The position numbers and the translations under genes are program-made. DNA of 7,755 nucleotides from a bacterium (GTDB lineage: Bacteria; Chloroflexota; Chloroflexia; Thermomicrobiales; UBA6265), in NCBI GenBank assembly GCA_029977305.1, contig JAPOLF010000092.1, positions 1-7,755 of the forward strand, read 5' to 3'. This document shows positions 1-6,890 of the stretch, one piece after another. Numbering within the stretch: position 1 is the stretch's first letter; each line of letters opens with the position of its first letter. The notes beneath the pieces are model-generated. The model was not told where the DNA came from, searched no databases, and was given only the letters and a program-made list of their open reading frames with translations.

Positions 1-75
1 GCGGTGGTTCGGCTGATGGCCGATCCGCCGCAGTCGGTTCAGGGGTTGACTGAGCGATTCATCGAGGAGATCTGA
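1..75 (+). CDS. C-terminal end of an unidentified upstream gene (partial)
   Basis: Frame 1 is open from the window edge to TGA at 73-75 and gives 24 residues ending in TERFIEEI. The residue mix (amphipathic, acidic end) looks like an ordinary soluble protein tail, but it is too short to assign a family. It ends 4 bases before the GTG of the enolase-like gene, whose ribosome binding site lies inside these last codons. The two genes are therefore probably co-transcribed and translationally coupled. The function cannot be read from this fragment; knowing it would help decide what the divergent enolase does. Confidence 0.6.
   Translation, partial: AVVRLMADPPQSVQGLTERFIEEI
64..69 (+). promoter_or_regulatory. 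Ribosome binding site of the enolase-like gene
   Basis: GAGGAG lies 10 bases before the GTG at 80, inside the end of the preceding gene. It supports the GTG start, which also places the conserved EILDSRG motif at residues 11-17, the usual distance from an enolase N-terminus. Confidence 0.6.
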
Positions 76-79
76 TTCC

Positions 80-1357
80 GTGGCGACGATCACCGCACTT
101 CGGGCGATGGAGATTCTTGACAGCCGCGGACGGCCTACGGTGCAGTCAACCTGCACGCTGGCGAGCGGCGCATCAGGGACGGTGCAGGTACCGTCTGGTG
201 CATCGACGGGGGCGGCAGAAGCGTTGGAGTTGCGGGACGGGGATCCGCGCCGCTATGGCGGCCTCGGGGTGCGGAAGGCCGTTGGGCATGTCGCCGGTGA
301 GCTGCGATTCGCGCTGGCCGGGCAATCGTTCAACTCACAGGAGGATCTCGATCGGCGGCTGATCGCACTCGATGGCACCGCCAACAAGTCACGGTTGGTG
401 GCTAACGCCGTGTTGGCGGTGTCGCTTTCCTATGCGCGGGCGTGTGCGGCGGAAGCTGGGGTGCCGCTCTATCGGCATTTGGCGGCGGCATTCGGGATGG
501 AGGTTCCGCAGCGGTTGCCGCGGCCGACGATCAACCTGTTCAGCGGCGGTAAGCACGCGGGTGGGCAGGTCTCGATTCAGGATGTGTTGGTGGTTCCGCT
601 CGCGGCACGCACGATGGACGAGGCGATGGCGACCACTTACGCCGTCTTCCAAGCGGCGGCCAAGCAGACGAAGGACCGCTTCGGGATGCGGACGTTGGTG
701 GCGGATGAGGGCGGATTGGCGCCGGATTTCGATTCGCCGGAAGCGATGATCGCGGCCGGGGTGGAGGCGATCACCGGGGCGGGATTCACGCCGGGGGTGG
801 ATGTCGCGCTGGCGGTGGATGTGGCCTCGAGTCATTTCTTCATCGAGGGGACGTATCACCCGGGTGGAGCTCCGGTGGATGCGGAGGGGATGGTCGAGCG
901 GGTGGCGAGCTGGGCGTCCGCGTATCCGGTGATCTCGATCGAGGATGGCTTGGCCGAGGATGACTGGGCGCATTGGCCGATGCTGCGGGAGAGGTTGCAG
1001 GGCAAGACACTGGTGCTCGGGGATGATTTCCTGACCACCAATCCGGAGCGCATTCGCCGCGCGATCCGCGAGAGGTGCGCGAATGCGCTGCTCCTGAAGG
1101 TCAATCAGATCGGGACCCTGACCGAGGCGGCGGAAGCCAATACCTTGGCTCGCGCGGCGGGCTGGGCAGTCACCGTGAGCGCGCGCAGCGGAGAGACCGA
1201 AGACGACTGGTTGGCGGATCTGGCGGTCGCGTGGGGCGGGGACCAGATCAAGATCGGGTCGATCACGCGATCGGAGCGCTTGGCGAAATACAACAGGTTG
1301 CTGGAGATCGAAGCGGAGACGGGCTGGCCACTCGCTCCGTGGCCGACGTTGACCTAG
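80..1357 (+). CDS. eno: Enolase-family protein (phosphopyruvate hydratase-like) with altered active-site residues
   Basis: 425 residues, close to the usual ~430 of enolase, starting at GTG. Enolase interconverts 2-phosphoglycerate and phosphoenolpyruvate in the cytoplasm. Visible family motifs are EILDSRG (11-17), the mobile loop SGASTG (39-44), ELRDGD (50-55), NKS.L.ANA (102-110), DEGG (209-212), SIEDGL (286-291), GDD (314-316), LLKVNQIGT (338-346), SGET (370-373) and QIK (389-391). The Mg ligands (D247, E288, D315), catalytic base K340, K391, H159 and E210 are all present. Two usual active-site residues differ: the His of SHRSGE is Ala (A368, codon GCG), and the Glu of IQEF is Asp (D168). 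The AASEF motif after D247 reads ASSHF, and the C-terminus is slightly short. The frame is intact, so this is not simple decay. It is either an enolase with lowered or shifted activity or a paralogue acting on another phospho- or phosphono-carboxylate, as the enolase-like carboxyphosphonoenolpyruvate synthases do. Family membership is sure; the reaction is not. Confidence 0.93.
   Translation: MATITALRAMEILDSRGRPTVQSTCTLASGASGTVQVPSGASTGAAEALELRDGDPRRYGGLGVRKAVGHVAGELRFALAGQSFNSQEDLDRRLIALDGTANKSRLVANAVLAVSLSYARACAAEAGVPLYRHLAAAFGMEVPQRLPRPTINLFSGGKHAGGQVSIQDVLVVPLAARTMDEAMATTYAVFQAAAKQTKDRFGMRTLVADEGGLAPDFDSPEAMIAAGVEAITGAGFTPGVDVALAVDVASSHFFIEGTYHPGGAPVDAEGMVERVASWASAYPVISIEDGLAEDDWAHWPMLRERLQGKTLVLGDDFLTTNPERIRRAIRERCANALLLKVNQIGTLTEAAEANTLARAAGWAVTVSARSGETEDDWLADLAVAWGGDQIKIGSITRSERLAKYNRLLEIEAETGWPLAPWPTLT
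1354..1357. other. Shared CTAG: overlapping stop codons of convergent genes
   Basis: The palindrome CTAG serves both genes. TAG at 1355-1357 ends the enolase-like gene on the + strand, and TAG read from 1356-1354 on the - strand ends the M20 gene. There is therefore no intergenic space and no room for a terminator between them. Confidence 0.95.
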
Positions 1358-2610
1358 AGCCCGAAGCCGAAATTGAGCGCGGTCAGCGCGAAGATGTCGC
1401 ACGCCTCTTGCAGGGATTTGAGGCTGACGTACTCGTTCGGGCCGTGGGCGAGCGGCAGCATGCCGGGGCCCCAAGCGGCGAGGGTCGGGACGCCTCCGAT
1501 GAAGTGGAACGGCCACGCGTCGCTCGCGCCGGGGAAGAACGCGAGGGGTGGCTCGGCGCCGAGAACGGCGATCGAGGCATCCAGGAGTGCGGTGACCATC
1601 GGGTGATCGGCGCTGACCTCGGTGGGATCGATCCAGCCGAGGGTGGGATGGAATTCCCATGTCACGGTGGCGCCGGGGACTTCCGGTCGGAGTTTCTCGA
1701 GGGCAGTGTCGATGTCGCGGCCGAGTTGGGCTTTGGTCATGCCGGGAGTGGTGCGGATGTCGGACCAGAACTCGGCGTGTCCGGCGAGGACGCCGTAGCC
1801 CACCCCTCCCTCGCAACGGACCCCGATGTTGATCGTCGGACCGGTGGGGCAGAGCGGATGGGGCGGAAAGGCCGGGCGGAGTTCGCGGCGGAGTCCGGTC
1901 ATCACCTTGGCCATGGCTTCGACTGCGCTGACGGTCGGGAGTTGGTCTGAGATCGAGGAGTGGGTTTGGGTGCCGGTGACCATCACGCGGAAGCCGCTGA
2001 ATCCTCGGGAGACGACGCGGACAGCATCCCAATCCTCATGCACGCCGGCGGGCTCGCCGAGGAGGATCGCATCGATGCCGCGGATCGCACCGATCTCGGT
2101 GAGGTACTTGGCGCCGAGGTGACTTCCATATTCCTCATCGGCGGTGAAGAGCAGCGTGAGCGATCCGGCGGCGCGATCGGCCACGGATTGGAACGCGGCG
2201 GCGGCGAGGATCATCGCGGCGCAGGCGCCCTTCATGTCGGTGGAGCCGAGGCCGTACATCTTGCCGTCGATGGTGGTGGGGACGAACGGGTCGGTGCGCC
2301 ATTCGGCTGCGGCCTCGCCGACGGGCTTGGTGTCGAGGTGGCCGCACAGGGCGAGGTGCGGACCGGGATTCGCGGCGGTGATGCGGACGACGAGGTTCGG
2401 GCGGTGCGGTTCCTTGGCGAGGATCTCTGGCGCCGGGAGGCCATAGTGGGCCAGTGCGGCGGTGACCACGGCGGCAGGTGCGGTTTCGTCACCGGGCAGA
2501 TTCGGACTGGGGGCGGCGACGAGGCGCTCGGTGAGAGCGATGACCTCGTGGCGGTGGGCATCAAGGAAGGTGCGCATCTCTGCGGCGAGGTCGAGTCGGT
2601 TGGTGGTCAT
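1354..2610 (-). CDS. M20 family metallopeptidase / amidohydrolase (ArgE/DapE type)
   Basis: 418 residues from ATG 2610, which has GGAGG 5 bases upstream; an in-frame ATG at 2628 has no such site. M20 enzymes are cytoplasmic two-metal hydrolases that cut amide bonds in N-acetylornithine, succinyl-diaminopimelate, dipeptides or N-carbamoyl compounds. The metal-site residues are all visible: H91-L-D93, D125 (in GSTDMKG), E159-E160 (TADEEYG; general base and ligand), E186 (GEPAG) and H389 (PLAHG). The dimerisation/lid domain contains the GTQTHSS histidine (H217). S-D-A (363-365) also matches the family. The enzyme is probably active. It is the last gene of the leftward block, 66 bases after the ATPase gene, which suggests that it processes what the transporter imports. 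Which acyl group or peptide it cleaves cannot be told from sequence; ArgE-like deacetylase, desuccinylase and carbamoyl-amidase are all open. Confidence 0.93.
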   Translation of the reverse strand: MTTNRLDLAAEMRTFLDAHRHEVIALTERLVAAPSPNLPGDETAPAAVVTAALAHYGLPAPEILAKEPHRPNLVVRITAANPGPHLALCGHLDTKPVGEAAAEWRTDPFVPTTIDGKMYGLGSTDMKGACAAMILAAAAFQSVADRAAGSLTLLFTADEEYGSHLGAKYLTEIGAIRGIDAILLGEPAGVHEDWDAVRVVSRGFSGFRVMVTGTQTHSSISDQLPTVSAVEAMAKVMTGLRRELRPAFPPHPLCPTGPTINIGVRCEGGVGYGVLAGHAEFWSDIRTTPGMTKAQLGRDIDTALEKLRPEVPGATVTWEFHPTLGWIDPTEVSADHPMVTALLDASIAVLGAEPPLAFFPGASDAWPFHFIGGVPTLAAWGPGMLPLAHGPNEYVSLKSLQEACDIFALTALNFGFGL

Positions 2611-2615
2611 CCGAA

Positions 2616-2620
2616 CCTCC
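2616..2620 (-). promoter_or_regulatory. Ribosome binding site of the M20 gene
   Basis: On the - strand GGAGG is followed by TTCGG and then ATG at 2610, a 5-base spacing. It lies downstream of the other possible start (2628), so it argues for 2610. The 66-base gap after potA holds no convincing promoter or terminator. Confidence 0.7.
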
Positions 2621-2676
2621 GAGGGCATGGGCGAATGCTTGCGAGATCAAACCACACCTCAGCCCCGGCGGTGGCG

Positions 2677-3810
2677 TCAGTCAGCGAGGACCGACGCGGC
2701 AGCGGGTTCGAAACAGGCGGTGGCAGCTTGGCCGACCGCAAGGGATTCGGCACCGCTGGCGATGTTCTGGCGATGCACGGCGATGGATTGGTCACCGGGG
2801 AGGGCGATCACCACCTGCGTGTGAGTGCCGAGGTAGATGAGTTCGGTGATGGTGCCGGAGACGCAGTTCATCGTCGGCGGAACGGTGGGGAGATCGGTGG
2901 AGAGGACCACCTTTTCCGGGCGGACGGCGACGGTGAGGGTACCGGTGGTGGGGAGATCCTCGGGCGCGGTGGCGCGGATGGATGTGCCATCGGGCAGCGT
3001 GCAGATGACGAGCGCGCCATCGGGTTGGACCGCGGTGACAGCGAGGAAGTTCGTCTGGCCGATGAAGTCGGCGACGAAGCGGGTGCGCGGGTGCTCGTAG
3101 ATGTCCTCGGGTGATCCGAGTTGCAGGATGCGGCCCTCGCTCATGACCGCGATGCGGTCCGACATGGTGAGGGCTTCCTCTTGGTCGTGGGTGACGTAGA
3201 TGAAGGTGGCACCGACCTCGTGGTTGAGTTGCTTCAGTTCGAGTTGCATCGCCTTGCGGAGTTTGAGATCGAGCGCGCCGAGGGGTTCGTCGAGGAGAAG
3301 CACCTGCGGCCGATTGACCAGCGCTCGAGCGAGGGCGACGCGTTGCTGCTGACCGCCGGAGAGCTCACTGGGTTTGCGGTTCTCGACATGGGGCAGGCGC
3401 ACGAGTTCGAGGGCCTCACCGACGCGCTTGGTGCGCTCCGGCTTGGGGACACCCGACATCTCGAGTCCGTAGGCGATGTTCTGGCCGACGGTGAGATGGG
3501 GGAAGAGGGCGTAACTCTGGAAGACAGTGTTCACGGGGCGCTTGTGGGGTGGAAGGTTGGTCATCGATTGGCCGCCGATGCGGATCTCCCCGGCCGAGGG
3601 GAGTTCGAAGCCGCCGATCATGCGGAGGGTCGTGGTCTTGCCGCACCCCGAGGGGCCGAGCAGCGTGAGGAACTCGCCGCGCCCGACAGTGAGGTCGATG
3701 CCGGCGACGGCGACGAAATCGCCGAACGACTTGCGCACTCCGCGGAGTTCGACGCTCGGAGCTGATGAGTGGTCGGGGGCAGCGGACATCGGCACACCTG
3801 TTCCTGACAT
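2677..3810 (-). CDS. potA: ABC transporter ATP-binding protein, spermidine/putrescine (PotA) family
   Basis: 377 residues from ATG 3810. This is the cytoplasmic ATPase that drives the importer, working as a dimer with the two permeases. In order: Walker A GPSGCGKTT (52-60), Q-loop Q98 in VFQSYALFPH, signature LSGGQQQR (150-157), Walker B VLLLDEP (170-176), D-loop GALD and switch histidine H208 in VTHDQEEA. After about residue 245 comes a TOBE-type domain (RPEK near 297-300, then ITELIYLG). All catalytic residues are intact. The DFIGQTNF stretch (248-255) is the usual PotA linker. The gene directly abuts potC (TAA then ATG). An ATG at 3789 (370 residues) has a better binding site, AGGTG 5 bases upstream, and may be the true start; both leave the domain whole. 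Substrate specificity comes from the binding protein, so polyamine is a family-level call only. Confidence 0.95.
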   Translation of the reverse strand: MSGTGVPMSAAPDHSSAPSVELRGVRKSFGDFVAVAGIDLTVGRGEFLTLLGPSGCGKTTTLRMIGGFELPSAGEIRIGGQSMTNLPPHKRPVNTVFQSYALFPHLTVGQNIAYGLEMSGVPKPERTKRVGEALELVRLPHVENRKPSELSGGQQQRVALARALVNRPQVLLLDEPLGALDLKLRKAMQLELKQLNHEVGATFIYVTHDQEEALTMSDRIAVMSEGRILQLGSPEDIYEHPRTRFVADFIGQTNFLAVTAVQPDGALVICTLPDGTSIRATAPEDLPTTGTLTVAVRPEKVVLSTDLPTVPPTMNCVSGTITELIYLGTHTQVVIALPGDQSIAVHRQNIASGAESLAVGQAATACFEPAAASVLAD

Positions 3811-4641
3811 TTAGAAGATCCGTTGGCCGGAGCGGCGGAGGATCGCGGCGGCGAGGAGCACGAGCGCGAGCGAGGTGAGGATGATGATGGTCGCGGTGGC
3901 GTTGATCTCCGGGGAGATGCCCATGCGAAGTCGTCCCCAGATCAGCAGTGGCAAGGTCTTGTCACGACCGGTGAGGAAGAAGGTGACGATGATCTCGTCG
4001 AAGGAGAGCGTGAAGGAGAGGATGGCGCCGGCGACGATTGCCGGGCGGACGAGCGGAAAGGTGATGCGGCGGAAGGTCTGCACCGGAGTTGCCCCGAGAT
4101 CGAGCGAGGCCTCGTCGAGCGAGCGCGGGAGTTGGCTGAGTCGGGCGGCGACGTTGTTGACCACGAGCACGGTGCAGAAGGTGGCGTGGCCGATGATGAT
4201 CGTCCATTTCGAGAGGGGAAACGCCATGAGGGAGAAGAAGGAGAGCATCGCGACGCCGGTGACGATGCCGGGGAGGACGATCGGGAGGCCGATGGCGAAT
4301 CGCACCGCGGCCTTGGCCCGGAAGCGATAGCGATCGAGGGCGTAGGCGGTCAGGGTGCCGAGCACCACGGCGATCGCGGCGGCGACGAGGCCGACGAAGA
4401 CCGAGAGGCGGATCGCGTCCCAGATGTCGCTGTCGTGGAAGAGCTCTTCGTACCAACGGAGCGAGAAGCCCTTGATGGGCCACTTGTTGACCTTGGTGGA
4501 ACTGAAGGAATAGAGGATGACGACGACGAGCGGCAGGTAGAGGAAGAGATAGGTGAGCAGCGTGGCGATACTCAGCGGCCAGCTGCGGCGCTTGGAGGGA
4601 TCACCGCGGAAGGGGATCGGGAGATCGTTGGTGAGGTTCAT
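3811..4641 (-). CDS. potC: ABC transporter permease, PotC-like
   Basis: 276 residues, the usual PotC length. It forms half of the inner-membrane channel. About six hydrophobic segments are visible (near 22-45, 79-103, 117-140, 146-166, 199-222 and 248-268). The EAA coupling loop runs from E177 to P196 (EASLDLGATP, then FRRITFP) and docks on the ATPase. The N-terminus is cytoplasmic and basic (SKRRSW). The periplasmic loop after segment 1 contains the W-P-I-K-G-F-S-L-R-W-Y pattern common in this family. The start overlaps the potB stop as ATGA (4638-4641), and the stop touches the potA start, so translation is probably coupled in equal amounts. Nothing is missing or unusual. Confidence 0.94.
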   Translation of the reverse strand: MNLTNDLPIPFRGDPSKRRSWPLSIATLLTYLFLYLPLVVVILYSFSSTKVNKWPIKGFSLRWYEELFHDSDIWDAIRLSVFVGLVAAAIAVVLGTLTAYALDRYRFRAKAAVRFAIGLPIVLPGIVTGVAMLSFFSLMAFPLSKWTIIIGHATFCTVLVVNNVAARLSQLPRSLDEASLDLGATPVQTFRRITFPLVRPAIVAGAILSFTLSFDEIIVTFFLTGRDKTLPLLIWGRLRMGISPEINATATIIILTSLALVLLAAAILRRSGQRIF

Positions 4642-5564
4642 CCCTCATCCCTCCCGAGTGCGCCGAATTGGTTGGCGATGAGGACGAAGGCCATGAGGAT
4701 CACCAAGATCGGCAGGATGAGGGCGGCACCGAGAGGCCAGTTGTTGGCGACACCGAATTGGTCGGCCACGATGCCACCGATGAGCTCGGTGCCAGGGCTG
4801 CCGCCGATGAGCGAGGGCGTGATGTAGTCACCCATGGTCAGACTGAAGACGGCGAGGCTCCCGGCGACGATGCCCGGGAGCGAGAGCGGGAGGACGACGC
4901 GACGGAAGGTTGCCCAACTGCCACCACCGAGATCATCGGATGCCTCGAGGAGGGCGTTCGGGAGACGGTCGAGGATGGTGTAGAGCGGAAGGATCATGAA
5001 GGGCAGCCAGACGTGGCAAAAGGTGATGAACATGCCCGTCTTGGAGTAGAGGAACCAGGAGACCGGTTCGTGGGTGAGGCCGGACCACTGGAGGACGGAG
5101 TTGAGGATGCCATTGGTGCCGAGGATGGTCTTCCAGGCGAAGGCGCGAACGAGGTAGGAGCTCCAGAGCGGGAAGATGACGAGGATGAGGAGCAGTTCCT
5201 TGTTGCGGTCCGCCTTCTTGGCGAGGAACCAGCTGATGGGAAAGGCGATGACGATGCTGGTGAGAGTGACGGCGGTTGCCATCAGGAAGGTGCGGATGAG
5301 GACCGTGGGATAGAGCGAGTTGGTGAAGACGGTCTTGATGTTCTCGAGGGTGAAGGTGCGATCGATGGTGAGGTAGTCGACGGACCAGAATGCGTGGGCG
5401 AGCAGTATCAGCAGGGGGATGAGGTAGAAGACGACCATCCAGGTGATGGGCGCGGCGAGAAGCGCGAGGATGCCTCGCGGCCGCTGGGTGGGCGCGGGAT
5501 GGGATTCGAACTCGGCGAGTTGGGGAGCCGATGCGACCATGCGTTCATCCGATGGGGCGATCAC
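4638..5564 (-). CDS. potB: ABC transporter permease, PotB-like
   Basis: 308 residues from GTG 5564. It is the second channel subunit. Hydrophobic segments lie near 33-56, 90-113, 123-142, 178-198, 228-250 and 278-298. The EAA loop begins at E207 (EASDDLGGGS, then FRRVVLP to P226). The long polar N-terminus of about 30 residues is cytoplasmic. The start is uncertain: the GTG has no Shine-Dalgarno match (the bases before it are C-rich), and ATG 5540 in the same frame would give 300 residues but also has only a weak site. The gene follows potD by 79 bases that contain a strong hairpin, and it overlaps potC by 4 bases. The GTG itself sits in an 8-base inverted repeat that could pair with the RNA just after the potD stop, so translation may depend on RNA structure. 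Confidence 0.93.
   Translation of the reverse strand: MIAPSDERMVASAPQLAEFESHPAPTQRPRGILALLAAPITWMVVFYLIPLLILLAHAFWSVDYLTIDRTFTLENIKTVFTNSLYPTVLIRTFLMATAVTLTSIVIAFPISWFLAKKADRNKELLLILVIFPLWSSYLVRAFAWKTILGTNGILNSVLQWSGLTHEPVSWFLYSKTGMFITFCHVWLPFMILPLYTILDRLPNALLEASDDLGGGSWATFRRVVLPLSLPGIVAGSLAVFSLTMGDYITPSLIGGSPGTELIGGIVADQFGVANNWPLGAALILPILVILMAFVLIANQFGALGRDEG
4649..4655 (-). promoter_or_regulatory. Ribosome binding site of potC inside potB
   Basis: GGGAGGG on the - strand lies 7 bases before the potC ATG and within the last codons of potB. Together with the ATGA overlap it supports coupled translation of the two permeases. Confidence 0.6.
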
Positions 5565-5639
5565 GCGGGAGTGCTGTCGGGAGGATACGCGGAAGGGGCG
5601 GTGAACCGCCCCTTCCGATGTTCGTCGACTTGCGTGATC
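5559..5639 (-). repeat. 8-bp inverted repeat enclosing the hairpin and the potB start
   Basis: GATCACGC at 5559-5566 and GCGTGATC at 5632-5639 are exact reverse complements. In the transcript the upstream arm lies 4 bases after the potD stop, and the downstream arm contains the potB GTG start codon (5562-5564). Paired, they would form an outer helix around the 5590-5617 hairpin and hide the start codon. The repeat is seen directly; the fold and its effect are inferred, and an 8-base match could arise by chance. Confidence 0.4.
5590..5617 (-). promoter_or_regulatory. Strong GC-rich hairpin between potD and potB
   Basis: CGGAAGGGGCGG (5590-5601 on the + strand) pairs perfectly with CCGCCCCTTCCG (5606-5617), leaving a 4-base loop. 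The hairpin starts 26 bases after the potD stop in the transcript. No run of T follows it, so it is not a standard intrinsic terminator. By analogy with hairpins after other binding-protein genes, it probably protects the potD message from 3' decay or partly stops transcription, so that more binding protein than permease is made. Confidence 0.75.
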
Positions 5640-5643
5640 AGGA

Positions 5644-6792
5644 CTAGCTGGCGGTGGCCTCTTGCCAGACCTGGACCCACTTGTCGTAGTTCGGGATGAA
5701 CTGCCACATGTGGATCTTGGCGTAGTCCGCCTCGACGTCGGTCATACCGAGAGCGGCGCGGCGATCCGCGGGGAGGCTCTCGACGACGTTCTTGTTGGTG
5801 ATGCCGTAGTTCATGACCTCGGTGATGCCGAGCTGGCCTTCCGGTCCGATCATCCAGTCCGCCCACTTGAGGGCAAGTTCCGGATTGGCGGCGTTCTTGG
5901 AGATGCACCAGGAATCGGACCAGCCGGTGACACCCTCGGCGGGGAAGGCCTCGGCGACGCTGCCCTCCTCCGCGACGATCTGCTGGGTGATGTAGGGCCA
6001 GCCATCGGCGATCGCGATCTCGCCGGCCATGAAGAGCTCGGCGACTTCGCCGCCGAGGTCCCAGTACTTGCGGACCAACGGGCGCTGCTTGATGAGGATG
6101 TCCTTGACCTGCGCGAGTTGCTCATCATCGAGGATGAACGGGTTCTCCGGCTTCGGGTCGAGGAGCAGCGCGTACTGCCCGATCTGAAGCGGGTAGTTCC
6201 AGGTGGCGATCTTGCCGGAGTACTGCTCGTCGAGCATGGCGTTCCAGGAGGTCGGAGCCGTGGTCACGACTTCCGGGTTGTAGAGCATGATCGTCGGGCC
6301 CCAGGCGAAGTTCACGCCGTAGAGCTTGTCATCGAACGTGATGTAGGGCGGCTTCTGGAACTGCGGGTAAAGGTTCGGGTAGTTGGTCAGCTTCGCCGGG
6401 TCGATCTCCATGAGGAGGTCGGCATCATAGAGGCGCTGCGGCAGGTCGGAGGAAGCGGAGACCATGTCGTAGGTCGAGCCACCACTGCCCTGCATCGCGG
6501 CGAACATCTCGTCGCCAGTGCCGGCGAATGTCGCCTGAATCTTGGCATCATTGCCGGCTTCGAAGGGGGCGGCGTACTGCTCGTCGCTGTAGCCCTCCCA
6601 GATGATCATGGTGAGATCGTCTGCAGCAGCGGCACCGGTCTGGCCGAGGGCGGGTCCAAGGGTGGAGGTGAGTCCGATGGCTGCGAAGAACTTCCCGAGA
6701 TCGCGGCGGGAGAGCCTCCCTGCGCGGTACTCGGCAGCGACCTCTGCCGGCTCCATGGCGGACAAGCGCTGGTTGAGGGTCTGATCACTCAT
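5644..6792 (-). CDS. potD: Periplasmic substrate-binding protein, PotD-like, with Tat signal
   Basis: 382 residues from ATG 6792, chosen because GAGGAGG lies 8 bases upstream; an in-frame start 20 codons earlier has no such site. It captures the substrate outside the membrane and delivers it to the PotB/PotC-like permeases. The N-terminus carries a twin-arginine motif, LSRRDLGKFF (RR at 29-30), then a modest hydrophobic stretch (35-50) and Ala-rich residues near 53-57 that suit signal peptidase cleavage. No lipobox cysteine is present. The mature protein begins with IIWEGYSD (63-70) and has FAWGPTIMLYN (162-172), a GEIAIADGW segment (257-265) and GWSDSWCIS (290-298). The W-x-D of this last segment (W291, D293) matches the W-x-D of PotD that contacts the polyamine amine. 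The call is firm at family level (polyamine/spermidine-putrescine type), but the ligand could be another cationic or guanidino compound. Confidence 0.93.
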   Translation of the reverse strand: MSDQTLNQRLSAMEPAEVAAEYRAGRLSRRDLGKFFAAIGLTSTLGPALGQTGAAAADDLTMIIWEGYSDEQYAAPFEAGNDAKIQATFAGTGDEMFAAMQGSGGSTYDMVSASSDLPQRLYDADLLMEIDPAKLTNYPNLYPQFQKPPYITFDDKLYGVNFAWGPTIMLYNPEVVTTAPTSWNAMLDEQYSGKIATWNYPLQIGQYALLLDPKPENPFILDDEQLAQVKDILIKQRPLVRKYWDLGGEVAELFMAGEIAIADGWPYITQQIVAEEGSVAEAFPAEGVTGWSDSWCISKNAANPELALKWADWMIGPEGQLGITEVMNYGITNKNVVESLPADRRAALGMTDVEADYAKIHMWQFIPNYDKWVQVWQEATAS

Positions 6793-6800
6793 GGTGCACG

Positions 6801-6807
6801 CCTCCTC
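6801..6807 (-). promoter_or_regulatory. Ribosome binding site of potD
   Basis: GAGGAGG on the - strand is 8 bases before ATG 6792. It is the strongest binding site in the window, which fits high expression of a binding protein. Confidence 0.75.
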
Positions 6808-6825
6808 GTTGGGGTCGCGCGCCCG

Positions 6826-6878
6826 GCACGCCTTCGTGCGGGTGCGTCGCAAGTGCTCGCCAGCACGCGGTGCGCGTG
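6826..6878 (-). other. Small hairpins in the potD leader
   Basis: The roughly 92-base leader implied by the promoter has two short dyads: CACGCG/CGCGTG with a 3-base loop (6864-6878), and GCACG/CGTGC with a 4-base loop (6826-6839). Neither is followed by a T run and neither covers the ribosome binding site. In DNA this rich in GC they may be incidental. Confidence 0.3.
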
Positions 6879-6890
6879 GCGAATGCAGAG

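Noticed and set aside
389..2032. 547-codon open frame on the - strand across the enolase-like and M20 genes
   Set aside because: It is Arg/Pro/His-rich, typical of out-of-frame GC-rich DNA, and crosses the junction of two well-supported genes.
2611..2676. Separate promoter for the M20 gene
   Set aside because: The 66-base gap has no convincing -35/-10 pair; only a good ribosome binding site is visible.
1960..3114. Long open frame (384 codons) on the + strand across the M20 and ATPase genes
   Set aside because: It lies antisense to two genes with intact catalytic motifs, has a Gly/Asp/Glu/Arg-rich composition typical of reversed GC-rich codons, and shows no recognisable domain.
5590..5617. 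Hairpin as an intrinsic transcription terminator
   Set aside because: No T run follows the stem on either strand, and the downstream permease genes have no obvious promoter of their own.
3823..5699. Two long + strand frames opposite the permease genes, rich in Asp, Glu and Gly
   Set aside because: Acidic low-complexity translations opposite hydrophobic membrane segments are the expected mirror image of permease codons; no family motifs were seen.
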